From positions 248,001-312,000 of the forward strand of contig NW_026870563.1 of assembly GCF_963576545.1 (NCBI RefSeq): DNA of 64,000 nt, given 5' to 3'. The DNA comes from Limanda limanda (Eukaryota; Chordata; Actinopteri; Pleuronectiformes; Pleuronectidae). Shown in pieces: positions 11,135 to 23,680 of this stretch. Numbering within the stretch: the stretch's first letter is position 1; each line of letters starts with the position of its first letter. The notes beneath the pieces are model-generated. The model was not told where the DNA came from. It did no database searches and saw only the letters and a program-made list of their open reading frames with translations. A program made the position numbers and the translations under genes.

Positions 11135-14100
11135 GATATTCTTGAATAACTTTTTTTGTGAAGGTCGGAGAGACTTGGAAAGTGGTTGCATCTGGACTAA
11201 TTTGGGTCCTGCGGATCGATTGGTACCATCCCCGAGCTTGTACGACCTTCGGAAGAGGTCGACCGACGAAATTCCCCCAAATCTGAGGAGATATTCTTGA
11301 ATAACTTTTTTTGTGAAGGTCGGAGAGACTTGCAAGTAGGCTTTACCCCCACTAAATGGGGTAGCGCGCATCGATCGGTACCATCCTTGAGCTTCTCCGA
11401 CTTTCGGAAGGGTTAGGGTTAGGGTTAGGGATGAAAGCACATAGGAGAAAGAGATATTCTTGAATAACTTTTTTTGTGAAGGTCGGAGAGACTTGCAAGT
11501 AGGCTCTACCCCCACTAAATGGGGTAGCGCGCATCGATCGATACCATCCTTGAGCTTCTCCGACTTTCGGAAGGGTTAGGGTTAGGGTTAGGGATGAAAG
11601 CACATAGGAGAAAGAGATATTCTTGAATAACTTTTTTTGTGAAGGTCGGAGAGACTTGCAAGTAGGCTCTACCCCCACTAAATGGGGTAGCGCGCATCGA
11701 TCTGTACCATCCTTGAGCTTCTCCGACTTTCGGAAGGGTTAGGGTTAGGGTTAGGGATGAAAGCACATAGGAGAAAGAGATATTCTTGAATAACTTTTTT
11801 TGTGAAGGTCGGAGAGACTTGCAAGTAGGCTCTACCCCCACTAAATGGGGTAGTGCGCATCGATCGGTACCATCCTTGAGCTTCTCCGACTTTCGGAAGG
11901 GTTAGGGTTAGGGTTAGGGATGAAAGCACATAGGAGAAAGAGATATTCTTGAATAACTTTTTTTGTGAAGGTCGGAGAGACTTGCAAGTAGGCTCTACCC
12001 CCACTAAATGGGGTAGCGCGCATCGATCGGTACCATCCTTGAGCTTCTCCGACTTTTGAAAGGGTTAGGGTTAGGGTTAGGGATGAAAGCACATAGGAGA
12101 AAGAGATATTCTTGAATAACTTTTTTTGTGAAGGTCGGAGAGACTTGGAAAGTGGTTGCATCTGGACTAATTTGGGTCCTGCGGATCGATTGGTACCATC
12201 CCCGAGCTTGTACGACCTTCGGAAGAGGTCGACCGACGAAATTCCCCCAAATCTGAGGAGATATTCTTAAATAACTTTTTTTGTGAAGGTCGGAGAGACT
12301 TGCAAGTAGGCTCTACCCCCACTAAATGGGGTTGCGCGCATCGATCGGTACCATCCTTGAGCTTCTCCGACTTTCGGAAGGGTTAGGGTTAGGGTTAGGG
12401 ATGAAAGCACATAGGAGAAAGAGATATTCTTGAATAACTTTTTTTGTGAAGGTCGGAGAGACTTGCAAGTAGGCTCTACCCCCACTAAATGGGGTAGCGC
12501 GCATCGATCGGTACCATCCTTGAGCTTCTCCGACTTTCGGAAGGGTTAGGGTTAGGGATGAAAGCACATAGGAGAAAGAGATATTCTTGAATAACTTTTT
12601 TTGTGAAGGTCGGAGAGACTTGGAAAGTGGTTGCATCTGGACTAATTTGGGTCCTGCGGATCGATTGGTACCATCCCCGAGCTTGTACGACCTTCGGAAG
12701 AGGTCGACCGACGAAATTCCCCCAAATCTGAGGAGATATTCTTGAATAACTTTTTTTGTGAAGGTCGGAGAGACTTGCAAGTAGGCTTTACCCCCACTAA
12801 ATGGGGTAGCGCGCATCGATCGGTACCATCCTTGAGCTTCTCCGACTTTCGGAAGGGTTAGGGTTAGGGTTAGGGATGAAAGCACATAGGAGAAAGAGAT
12901 ATTCTTGAATAACTTTTTTTGTGAAGGTCGGAGAGACTTGCAAGTAGGCTCTACCCCCACTAAATGGGGTAGCGCGCATCGATCGATACCATCCTTGAGC
13001 TTCTCCGACTTTCGGAAGGGTTAGGGTTAGGGTTAGGGATGAAAGCACATAGGAGAAAGAGATATTCTTGAATAACTTTTTTTGTGAAGGTCGGAGAGAC
13101 TTGCAAGTAGGCTCTACCCCCACTAAATGGGGTAGCGCGCATCGATCGGTACCATCCTTGAGCTTCTCCGACTTTCGGAAGGGTTAGGGTTAGGGTTAGG
13201 GATGAAAGCACATAGGAGAAAGAGATATTCTTGAATAACTTTTTTTGTGAAGGTCGGAGAGACTTGCAAGTAGGCTCTACCCCCACTAAATGGGGTAGTG
13301 CGCATCGATCGGTACCATCCTTGAGCTTCTCCGACTTTCGGAAGGGTTAGGGTTAGGGTTAGGGATGAAAGCACATAGGAGAAAGAGATATTCTTGAATA
13401 ACTTTTTTTGTGAAGGTCGGAGAGACTTGCAAGTAGGCTCTACCCCCACTAAATGGGGTAGCGCGCATCGATCGGTACCATCCTTGAGCTTCTCCGACTT
13501 TTGAAAGGGTTAGGGTTAGGGATGAAAGCACATAGGAGAAAGAGATATTCTTGAATAACTTTTTTTGTGAAGGTCGGAGAGACTTGGAAAGTGGTTGCAT
13601 CTGGACTAATTTGGGTCCTGCGGATCGATTGGTACCATCCCCGAGCTTGTACGACCTTCGGAAGAGGTCGACCGACGAAATTCCCCCAAATCTGAGGAGA
13701 TATTCTTAAATAACTTTTTTTGTGAAGGTCGGAGAGACTTGCAAGTAGGCTCTACCCCCACTAAATGGGGTTGCGCGCATCGATCGGTACCATCCTTGAG
13801 CTTCTCCGACTTTCGGAAGGGTTAGGGTTAGGGTTAGGGATGAAAGCACATAGGAGAAAGAGATATTCTTGAATAACTTTTTTTGTGAAGGTCGGAGAGA
13901 CTTGCAAGTAGGCTCTACCCCCACTAAATGGGGTAGCGCGCATCGATCGGTACCATCGTTGAGCTTCTCCGACTTTCGGAAGGGTTAGGGTTAGGGTTAG
14001 GGATGAAAGCACATAGGAGAAAGAGATATTCTTGAATAACTTTTTTTGTGAAGGTCGGAGAGACTTGGAAAGTGGTTGCATCTGGACTAATTTGGGTCCT

Positions 14101-15149
14101 GCGGATCGATTGGTACCATCCCTGAGCTTGTACGACCTTCGGAAGAGGTCGACCGACGAAATTCCCCCAAATCTGAGGAGATATTCTTGAATAACTTTTT
14201 TTGTGAAGGTCGGAGAGACTTGCAAGTAGGCTCTACCCCCACTAAATGGGGTAACGCGCATCGATCGGTACCATCCTTGAGCTTCTCCGACTTTCGGAAG
14301 GGTTAGGGTTAGGGTTAGGGATGAAAGCACATAGGAGAAAGAGATATTCTTGAATAACTTTTTTTGTGAAGGTCGGAGAGACTTGCAAGTAGGCTCTACC
14401 CCCACTAAATGGGGTAGCGCGCATCGATCGGTACCATCTTTGAGCTTCTCCGACTTTCGGAAGGGTTAGGGTTAGGGTTAGGGATGAAAGCACATAGGAG
14501 AAAGAGATATTCTTGAATAACTTTTTTTGTGAAGGTCGGAGAGACTTGGAAAGTGGTTGCATCTGGACTAATTTGGGTCCTGCGGATCGATTGGTACCAT
14601 CCCCGAGCTTGTACGACCTTCGGAAGAGGTCGACCGACGAAATTCCCCCAAATCTGAGGAGATATTCTTGAATAACTTTTTTTGTGAAGGTCGGAGAGAC
14701 TTGCAAGTAGGCTCTACCCCCACTAAATGGGGTAGCGCGCATCGATCGGTACCATCCTTGAGCTTTTCCGACTTTCGGAAGGGTTAGGGTTAGGGTTAGG
14801 GATGAAAGCACATAGGAGAAAGAGATATTCTTGAATAACTTTTTTTGTGAAGGTCGGAGAGACTTGCAAGTAGGCTCTACCCCCACTAAATGGGGTAGCG
14901 CGCATCGATCGGTACCATCCTTGAGCTTCTCCGACTTTCGGAAGGGTTAGGGTTAGGGTTAGGGATGAAAGCACATAGGAGAAAGAGATATTCTTGAATA
15001 ACTTTTTTTGTGAAGGTCGGAGAGACTTGCAAGTAGGCTCTACCCCCACTAAATGGGGTAGCGCGCATCGATCGGTACCATCCTTGAGCTTCTCCGACTT
15101 TCGGAAGGGTTAGGGTTAGGGTTAGGGATGAAAGCACATAGGAGAAAGA
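11135..15149. repeat. 4.0-kb tandem duplication, copy 1 (contains two 1.45-kb higher-order repeats)
   Basis: The B spacings are 970, 475, 964, 481, 481 and 644. The next copy repeats this order. Two B-5A-B-2A units (11135-12579 and 12580-14024) are followed by B-2A and B-3A. The offset to copy 2 is 4015 bp up to about 12.54 kb and 4021 bp after it, because copy 1 has lost one hexamer there. A difference private to this copy is GTAACGCGC near 14252. Confidence 0.9.
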
Positions 15150-18100
15150 GATATTCTTGAATAACTTTTTTTGTGAAGGTCGGAGAGACTTGGAAAGTGG
15201 TTGCATCTGGACTAATTTGGGTCCTGCGGATCGATTGGTACCATCCCCGAGCTTGTACGACCTTCGGAAGAGGTCGACCGACGAAATTCCCCCAAATCTG
15301 AGGAGATATTCTTGAATAACTTTTTTTGTGAAGGTCGGAGAGACTTGCAAGTAGGCTTTACCCCCACTAAATGGGGTAGCGCGCATCGATCGGTACCATC
15401 CTTGAGCTTCTCCGACTTTCGGAAGGGTTAGGGTTAGGGTTAGGGATGAAAGCACATAGGAGAAAGAGATATTCTTGAATAACTTTTTTTGTGAAGGTCG
15501 GAGAGACTTGCAAGTAGGCTCTACCCCCACTAAATGGGGTAGCGCGCATCGATCGATACCATCCTTGAGCTTCTCCGACTTTCGGAAGGGTTAGGGTTAG
15601 GGTTAGGGATGAAAGCACATAGGAGAAAGAGATATTCTTGAATAACTTTTTTTGTGAAGGTCGGAGAGACTTGCAAGTAGGCTCTACCCCCACTAAATGG
15701 GGTAGCGCGCATCGATCTGTACCATCCTTGAGCTTCTCCGACTTTCGGAAGGGTTAGGGTTAGGGTTAGGGATGAAAGCACATAGGAGAAAGAGATATTC
15801 TTGAATAACTTTTTTTGTGAAGGTCGGAGAGACTTGCAAGTAGGCTCTACCCCCACTAAATGGGGTAGTGCGCATCGATCGGTACCATCCTTGAGCTTCT
15901 CCGACTTTCGGAAGGGTTAGGGTTAGGGTTAGGGATGAAAGCACATAGGAGAAAGAGATATTCTTGAATAACTTTTTTTGTGAAGGTCGGAGAGACTTGC
16001 AAGTAGGCTCTACCCCCACTAAATGGGGTAGCGCACATCGATCGGTACCATCCTTGAGCTTCTCCGACTTTTGAAAGGGTTAGGGTTAGGGTTAGGGATG
16101 AAAGCACATAGGAGAAAGAGATATTCTTGAATAACTTTTTTTGTGAAGGTCGGAGAGACTTGGAAAGTGGTTGCATCTGGACTAATTTGGGTCCTGCGGA
16201 TCGATTGGTACCATCCCCGAGCTTGTACGACCTTCGGAAGAGGTCGACCGACGAAATTCCCCCAAATCTGAGGAGATATTCTTAAATAACTTTTTTTGTG
16301 AAGGTCGGAGAGACTTGCAAGTAGGCTCTACCCCCACTAAATGGGGTTGCGCGCATCGATCGGTACCATCCTTGAGCTTCTCCGACTTTCGGAAGGGTTA
16401 GGGTTAGGGTTAGGGATGAAAGCACATAGGAGAAAGAGATATTCTTGAATAACTTTTTTTGTGAAGGTCGGAGAGACTTGCAAGTAGGCTCTACCCCCAC
16501 TAAATGGGGTAGCGCGCATCGATCGGTACCATCCTTGAGCTTCTCCGACTTTCGGAAGGGTTAGGGTTAGGGTTAGGGATGAAAGCACATAGGAGAAAGA
16601 GATATTCTTGAATAACTTTTTTTGTGAAGGTCGGAGAGACTTGGAAAGTGGTTGCATCTGGACTAATTTGGGTCCTGCGGATCGATTGGTACCATCCCCG
16701 AGCTTGTACGACCTTCGGAAGAGGTCGACCGACGAAATTCCCCCAAATCTGAGGAGATATTCTTGAATAACTTTTTTTGTGAAGGTCGGAGAGACTTGCA
16801 AGTAGGCTTTACCCCCACTAAATGGGGTAGCGCGCATCGATCGGTACCATCCTTGAGCTTCTCCGACTTTCGGAAGGGTTAGGGTTAGGGTTAGGGATGA
16901 AAGCACATAGGAGAAAGAGATATTCTTGAATAACTTTTTTTGTGAAGGTCGGAGAGACTTGCAAGTAGGCTCTACCCCCACTAAATGGGGTAGCGCGCAT
17001 CGATCGATACCATCCTTGAGCTTCTCCGACTTTCGGAAGGGTTAGGGTTAGGGTTAGGGATGAAAGCACATAGGAGAAAGAGATATTCTTGAATAACTTT
17101 TTTTGTGAAGGTCGGAGAGACTTGCAAGTAGGCTCTACCCCCACTAAATGGGGTAGCGCGCATCGATCGGTACCATCCTTGAGCTTCTCCGACTTTCGGA
17201 AGGGTTAGGGTTAGGGTTAGGGATGAAAGCACATAGGAGAAAGAGATATTCTTGAATAACTTTTTTTGTGAAGGTCGGAGAGACTTGCAAGTAGGCTCTA
17301 CCCCCACTAAATGGGGTAGTGCGCATCGATCGGTACCATCCTTGAGCTTCTCCGACTTTCGGAAGGGTTAGGGTTAGGGTTAGGGATGAAAGCACATAGG
17401 AGAAAGAGATATTCTTGAATAACTTTTTTTGTGAAGGTCGGAGAGACTTGCAAGTAGGCTCTACCCCCACTAAATGGGGTAGCGCGCATCGATCGGTACC
17501 ATCCTTGAGCTTCTCCGACTTTTGAAAGGGTTAGGGTTAGGGATGAAAGCACATAGGAGAAAGAGATATTCTTGAATAACTTTTTTTGTGAAGGTCGGAG
17601 AGACTTGGAAAGTGGTTGCATCTGGACTAATTTGGGTCCTGCGGATCGATTGGTACCATCCCCGAGCTTGTACGACCTTCGGAAGAGGTCGACCGACGAA
17701 ATTCCCCCAAATCTGAGGAGATATTCTTAAATAACTTTTTTTGTGAAGGTCGGAGAGACTTGCAAGTAGGCTCTACCCCCACTAAATGGGGTTGCGCGCA
17801 TCGATCGGTACCATCCTTGAGCTTCTCCGACTTTCGGAAGGGTTAGGGTTAGGGTTAGGGATGAAAGCACATAGGAGAAAGAGATATTCTTGAATAACTT
17901 TTTTTGTGAAGGTCGGAGAGACTTGCAAGTAGGCTCTACCCCCACTAAATGGGGTAGCGCGCATCGATCGGTACCATCGTTGAGCTTCTCCGACTTTCGG
18001 AAGGGTTAGGGTTAGGGTTAGGGATGAAAGCACATAGGAGAAAGAGATATTCTTGAATAACTTTTTTTGTGAAGGTCGGAGAGACTTGGAAAGTGGTTGC

Positions 18101-19170
18101 ATCTGGACTAATTTGGGTCCTGCGGATCGATTGGTACCATCCCTGAGCTTGTACGACCTTCGGAAGAGGTCGACCGACGAAATTCCCCCAAATCTGAGGA
18201 GATATTCTTGAATAACTTTTTTTGTGAAGGTCGGAGAGACTTGCAAGTAGGCTCTACCCCCACTAAATGGGGTAGCGCGCATCGATCGGTACCATCCTTG
18301 AGCTTCTCCGACTTTCGGAAGGGTTAGGGTTAGGGTTAGGGATGAAAGCACATAGGAGAAAGAGATATTCTTGAATAACTTTTTTTGTGAAGGTCGGAGA
18401 GACTTGCAAGTAGGCTCTACCCCCACTAAATGGGGTAGCGCGCATCGATCGGTACCATCTTTGAGCTTCTCCGACTTTCGGAAGGGTTAGGGTTAGGGTT
18501 AGGGATGAAAGCACATAGGAGAAAGAGATATTCTTGAATAACTTTTTTTGTGAAGGTCGGAGAGACTTGGAAAGTGGTTGCATCTGGACTAATTTGGGTC
18601 CTGCGGATCGATTGGTACCATCCCCGAGCTTGTACGACCTTCGGAAGAGGTCGACCGACGAAATTCCCCCAAATCTGAGGAGATATTCTTGAATAACTTT
18701 TTTTGTGAAGGTCGGAGAGACTTGCAAGTAGGCTCTACCCCCACTAAATGGGGTAGCGCGCATCGATCGGTACCATCCTTGAGCTTTTCCGACTTTCGGA
18801 AGGGTTAGGGTTAGGGTTAGGGATGAAAGCACATAGGAGAAAGAGATATTCTTGAATAACTTTTTTTGTGAAGGTCGGAGAGACTTGCAAGTAGGCTCTA
18901 CCCCCACTAAATGGGGTAGCGCGCATCGATCGGTACCATCCTTGAGCTTCTCCGACTTTCGGAAGGGTTAGGGTTAGGGTTAGGGATGAAAGCACATAGG
19001 AGAAAGAGATATTCTTGAATAACTTTTTTTGTGAAGGTCGGAGAGACTTGCAAGTAGGCTCTACCCCCACTAAATGGGGTAGCGCGCATCGATCGGTACC
19101 ATCCTTGAGCTTCTCCGACTTTCGGAAGGGTTAGGGTTAGGGTTAGGGATGAAAGCACATAGGAGAAAGA
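15150..19170. repeat. 4.0-kb tandem duplication, copy 2
   Basis: This repeats 11135-15149 with B spacings 970, 481, 964, 481, 481. Shared markers include GATCTGTACC (11702 and 15717), CCATCGTTGAGC (about 13955 and 17976) and CATCCCTGAGC in B (about 14121 and 18142). A private change is GCGCACATC near 16033. The match ends where this copy continues with a fourth A unit, before the B at 19334, instead of three. The end given is the aligned limit; the true breakpoint can only be placed to within about one monomer. Confidence 0.88.
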
Positions 19171-21259
19171 GATATTCTTGAATAACTTTTTTTGTGAAGG
19201 TCGGAGAGACTTGCAAGTAGGCTCTACCCCCACTAAATGGGGTAGTGCGCATCGATTGGTACCATCCTTGAGCTTCTCCGACTTTTGGAAGGGTTAGGGT
19301 TAGGGTTAGGGATGAAAGCACATAGGAGAAAGAGATATTCTTGAATAACTTTTTTTGTGAAGGTCGGAGAGACTTGGAAAGTGGTTGCATCTGGACTAAT
19401 TTGGGTCCTGCGGATCGATTGGTACCATCCCCGAGCTTGTACGACCTTCGGAAGAGGTCGACCGACGAAATTCCCCCAAATCTGAGGAGATATTCTTGAA
19501 TAACTTTTTTTGTGAAGGTCGGAGAGACTTGCAAGTAGGCTCTACCCCCACTAAATGGGGTAGCGCGCATCGATCGGTACCATCCTTGAGCTTTTCCGAC
19601 TTTCGGAAGGGTTAGGGTTAGGGTTAGGGATGAAAGCACATAGGAGAAAGAGATATTCTTGAATAACTTTTTTTGTGAAGGTCGGAGAGACTTGCAAGTA
19701 GGCTCTACCCCCACTAAATGGGGTAGCGCGCATCGATCGGTACCATCCTTGAGCTTCTCCGACTTTCGGAAGGGTTAGGGTTAGGGTTAGGGATGAAAGC
19801 ACATAGGAGAAAGAGATATTCTTGAATAACTTTTTTTGTGAAGGTCGGAGAGACTTGCAAGTAGGCTCTACCCCCACTAAATGGGGTAGCGCGCATCGAT
19901 CGGTACCATCCTTGAGCTTCTCCGACTTTCGGAAGGGTTAGGGTTAGGGTTAGGGATGAAAGCACATAGGAGAAAGAGATATTCTTGAATAACTTTTTTT
20001 GTGAAGGTCGGAGAGACTTGCAAGTAGGCTCTACCCCCACTAAATGGGGTAGCGCGCATCGATCGGTACCATCCTTGAGCTTCTCCGACTTTCGGAAGGG
20101 TTAGGGTTAGGGTTAGGGATGAAAGCACATAGGAGAAAGAGATATTCTTGAATAACTTTTTTTGTGAAGGTCGGAGAGACTTGCAAGTAGGCTCTACCCC
20201 CACTAAATGGGGTAGTGCGCATCGATCGGTACCATCCTTGAGCTTCTCCGACTTTCGGAAGGGTTAGGGTTAGGGTTAGGGATGAAAGCACATAGGAGAA
20301 AGAGATATTCTTGAATAACTTTTTTTGTGAAGGTCGGAGAGACTTGCAAGTAGGCTCTACCCCCACTAAATGGGGTAGCGCGCATCGATCGGTACCATCC
20401 TTGAGCTTCTCCGACTTTTGAAAGGGTTAGGGTTAGGGATGAAAGCACATAGGAGAAAGAGATATTCTTGAATAACTTTTTTTGTGAAGGTCGGAGAGAC
20501 TTGGAAAGTGGTTGCATCTGGACTAATTTGGGTCCTGCGGATCGATTGGTACCATCCCCGAGCTTGTACGACCTTCGGAAGAGGTCGACCGACGAAATTC
20601 CCCCAAATCTGAGGAGATATTCTTGAATAACTTTTTTTGTGAAGGTCGGAGAGACTTGCAAGTAGGCTTTACCCCCACTAAATGGGGTAGCGCGCATCGA
20701 TCGGTACCATCCTTGAGCTTCTCCGACTTTCGGAAGGGTTAGGGTTAGGGTTAGGGATGAAAGCACATAGGAGAAAGAGATATTCTTGAATAACTTTTTT
20801 TGTGAAGGTCGGAGAGACTTGGAAAGTGGTTGCATCTGGACTAATTTGGGTCCTGCGGATCGATTGGTACCATCCCTGAGCTTGTACGACCTTCGGAAGA
20901 GGTCGACCGACGAAATTCCCCCAAATCTGAGGAGATATTCTTGAATAACTTTTTTTGTGAAGGTCGGAGAGACTTGCAAGTAGGCTCTACCCCCACTAAA
21001 TGGGGTAGCGCGCATCGATCGGTACCATCCTTGAGCTTCTCCGACTTTCGGAAGGGTTAGGGTTAGGGTTAGGGATGAAAGCACATAGGAGAAAGAGATA
21101 TTCTTGAATAACTTTTTTTGTGAAGGTCGGAGAGACTTGCAAGTAGGCTCTACCCCCACTAAATGGGGTAGCGCGCATCGATCGGTACCATCTTTGAGCT
21201 TCTCCGACTTTCGGAAGGGTTAGGGTTAGGGTTAGGGATGAAAGCACATAGGAGAAAGA
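19171..21259. repeat. Irregular junction segment with the longest A run
   Basis: The B at 19334 is followed by six A monomers (19489-20460), the only run of six in the window. A single A then lies between the B units at 20461 and 20779, the first one-A interval from the left. The segment lies between the 1451-bp domain and the 807-bp domain and is probably where differently registered higher-order repeats were joined by unequal exchange. No non-satellite DNA is present. Confidence 0.8.
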
Positions 21260-23680
21260 GATATTCTTGAATAACTTTTTTTGTGAAGGTCGGAGAGACT
21301 TGGAAAGTGGTTGCATCTGGACTAATTTGGGTCCTGCGGATCGATTGGTACCATCCCCGAGCTTGTACGACCTTCGGAAGAGGTCGACCGACGAAATTCC
21401 CCCAAATCTGAGGAGATATTCTTGAATAACTTTTTTTGTGAAGGTCGGAGAGACTTGCAAGTAGGCTCTACCCCCACTAAATGGGGTAGCGCGCATCGAT
21501 CGGTACCATCCTTGAGCTTTTCCGACTTTCGGAAGGGTTAGGGTTAGGGTTAGGGATGAAAGCACATAGGAGAAAGAGATATTCTTGAATAACTTTTTTT
21601 GTGAAGGTCGGAGAGACTTGCAAGTAGGCTCTACCCCCACTAAATGGGGTAGCGCGCATCGATCGGTACCATCCTTGAGCTTCTCCGACTTTCGGAAGGG
21701 TTAGGGTTAGGGTTAGGGATGAAAGCACATAGGAGAAAGAGATATTCTTGAATAACTTTTTTTGTGAAGGTCGGAGAGACTTGCAAGTAGGCTCTACCCC
21801 CACTAAATGGGGTAGCGCGCATCGATCGGTACCATCCTTGAGCTTCTCCGACTTTCGGAAGGGTTAGGGTTAGGGTTAGGGATGAAAGCACATAGGAGAA
21901 AGAGATATTCTTGAATAACTTTTTTTGTGAAGGTCGGAGAGACTTGCAAGTAGGCTCTACCCCCACTAAATGGGGTAGTGCGCATCGATTGGTACCATCC
22001 TTGAGCTTCTCCGACTTTTGGAAGGGTTAGGGTTAGGGTTAGGGATGAAAGCACATAGGAGAAAGAGATATTCTTGAATAACTTTTTTTGTGAAGGTCGG
22101 AGAGACTTGGAAAGTGGTTGCATCTGGACTAATTTGGGTCCTGCGGATCGATTGGTACCATCCCCGAGCTTGTACGACCTTCGGAAGAGGTCGACCGACG
22201 AAATTCCCCCAAATCTGAGGAGATATTCTTGAATAACTTTTTTTGTGAAGGTCGGAGAGACTTGCAAGTAGGCTCTACCCCCACTAAATGGGGTAGCGCG
22301 CATCGATCGGTACCATCCTTGAGCTTTTCCGACTTTCGGAAGGGTTAGGGTTAGGGTTAGGGATGAAAGCACATAGGAGAAAGAGATATTCTTGAATAAC
22401 TTTTTTTGTGAAGGTCGGAGAGACTTGCAAGTAGGCTCTACCCCCACTAAATGGGGTAGCGCGCATCGATCGGTACCATCCTTGAGCTTCTCCGACTTTC
22501 GGAAGGGTTAGGGTTAGGGTTAGGGATGAAAGCACATAGGAGAAAGAGATATTCTTGAATGACTTTTTTTGTGAAGGTCGGAGAGACTTGCAAGTAGGCT
22601 CTACCCCCACTAAATGGGGTAGCGCGCATCGATCGGTACCATCCTTGAGCTTCTCCGACTTTCGGAAGGGTTAGGGTTAGGGTTAGGGATGAAAGCACAT
22701 AGGAGAAAGAGATATTCTTGAATAACTTTTTTTGTGAAGGTCGGAGAGACTTGCAAGTAGGCTCTACCCCCACTAAATGGGGTAGTGCGCATCGATTGGT
22801 ACCATCCTTGAGCTTCTCCGACTTTTGGAAGGGTTAGGGTTAGGGTTAGGGATGAAAGCACATAGGAGAAAGAGATATTCTTGAATAACTTTTTTTGTGA
22901 AGGTCGGAGAGACTTGGAAAGTGGTTGCATCTGGACTAATTTGGGTCCTGCGGATCGATTGGTACCATCCCCGAGCTTGTACGACCTTCGGAAGAGGTCG
23001 ACCGACGAAATTCCCCCAAATCTGAGGAGATATTCTTGAATAACTTTTTTTGTGAAGGTCGGAGAGACATGCAAGTAGGCTCTACCCCCACTAAATGGGG
23101 TAGCGCGCATCGATCGGTACCATCCTTGAGCTTCTCCGACTTTCGGAAGGGTTAGGGTTAGGGTTAGGGATGAAAGCACATAGGAGAAAGAGATATTCTT
23201 GAATAACTTTTTTTGTGAAGGTCGGAGAGACTTGCAAGTAGGCTCTACCCCCACTAAATGGGGTAGCGCGCATCGATCGGTACCATCCTTGAGCTTCTCC
23301 GACTTTCGGAAGGGTTAGGGTTAGGGTTAGGGATGAAAGCACATAGGAGAAAGAGATATTCTTGAATAACTTTTTTTGTGAAGGTCGGAGAGACTTGCAA
23401 GTAGGCTCTACCCCCACTAAATGGGGTAGCGCGCATCGATCGGTACCATCCTTGAGCTTCTCCGACTTTCGGAAGGGTTAGGGTTAGGGTTAGGGATGAA
23501 AGCACATAGGAGAAAGAGATATTCTTGAATAACTTTTTTTGTGAAGGTCGGAGAGACTTGCAAGTAGGCTCTACCCCCACTAAATGGGGTAGTGCGCATC
23601 GATTGGTACCATCCTTGAGCTTCTCCGACTTTTGGAAGGGTTAGGGTTAGGGTTAGGGATGAAAGCACATAGGAGAAAGA
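21260..23680. repeat. Tandem higher-order repeat, 807 bp x 3 (B-4A)
   Basis: The B units at 21260, 22067, 22874 and 23681 are spaced exactly 807 bp apart. In each copy the last A before the next B carries both GTAGTGCGCATCGATTGG and CTTTTGGAAG. The first two copies also carry CTTTTCCGAC in the first A after B. GAATGACTT near 22559 is a change within the second copy. The third copy is also the first part of the 1932-bp repeat that follows. Confidence 0.88.
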
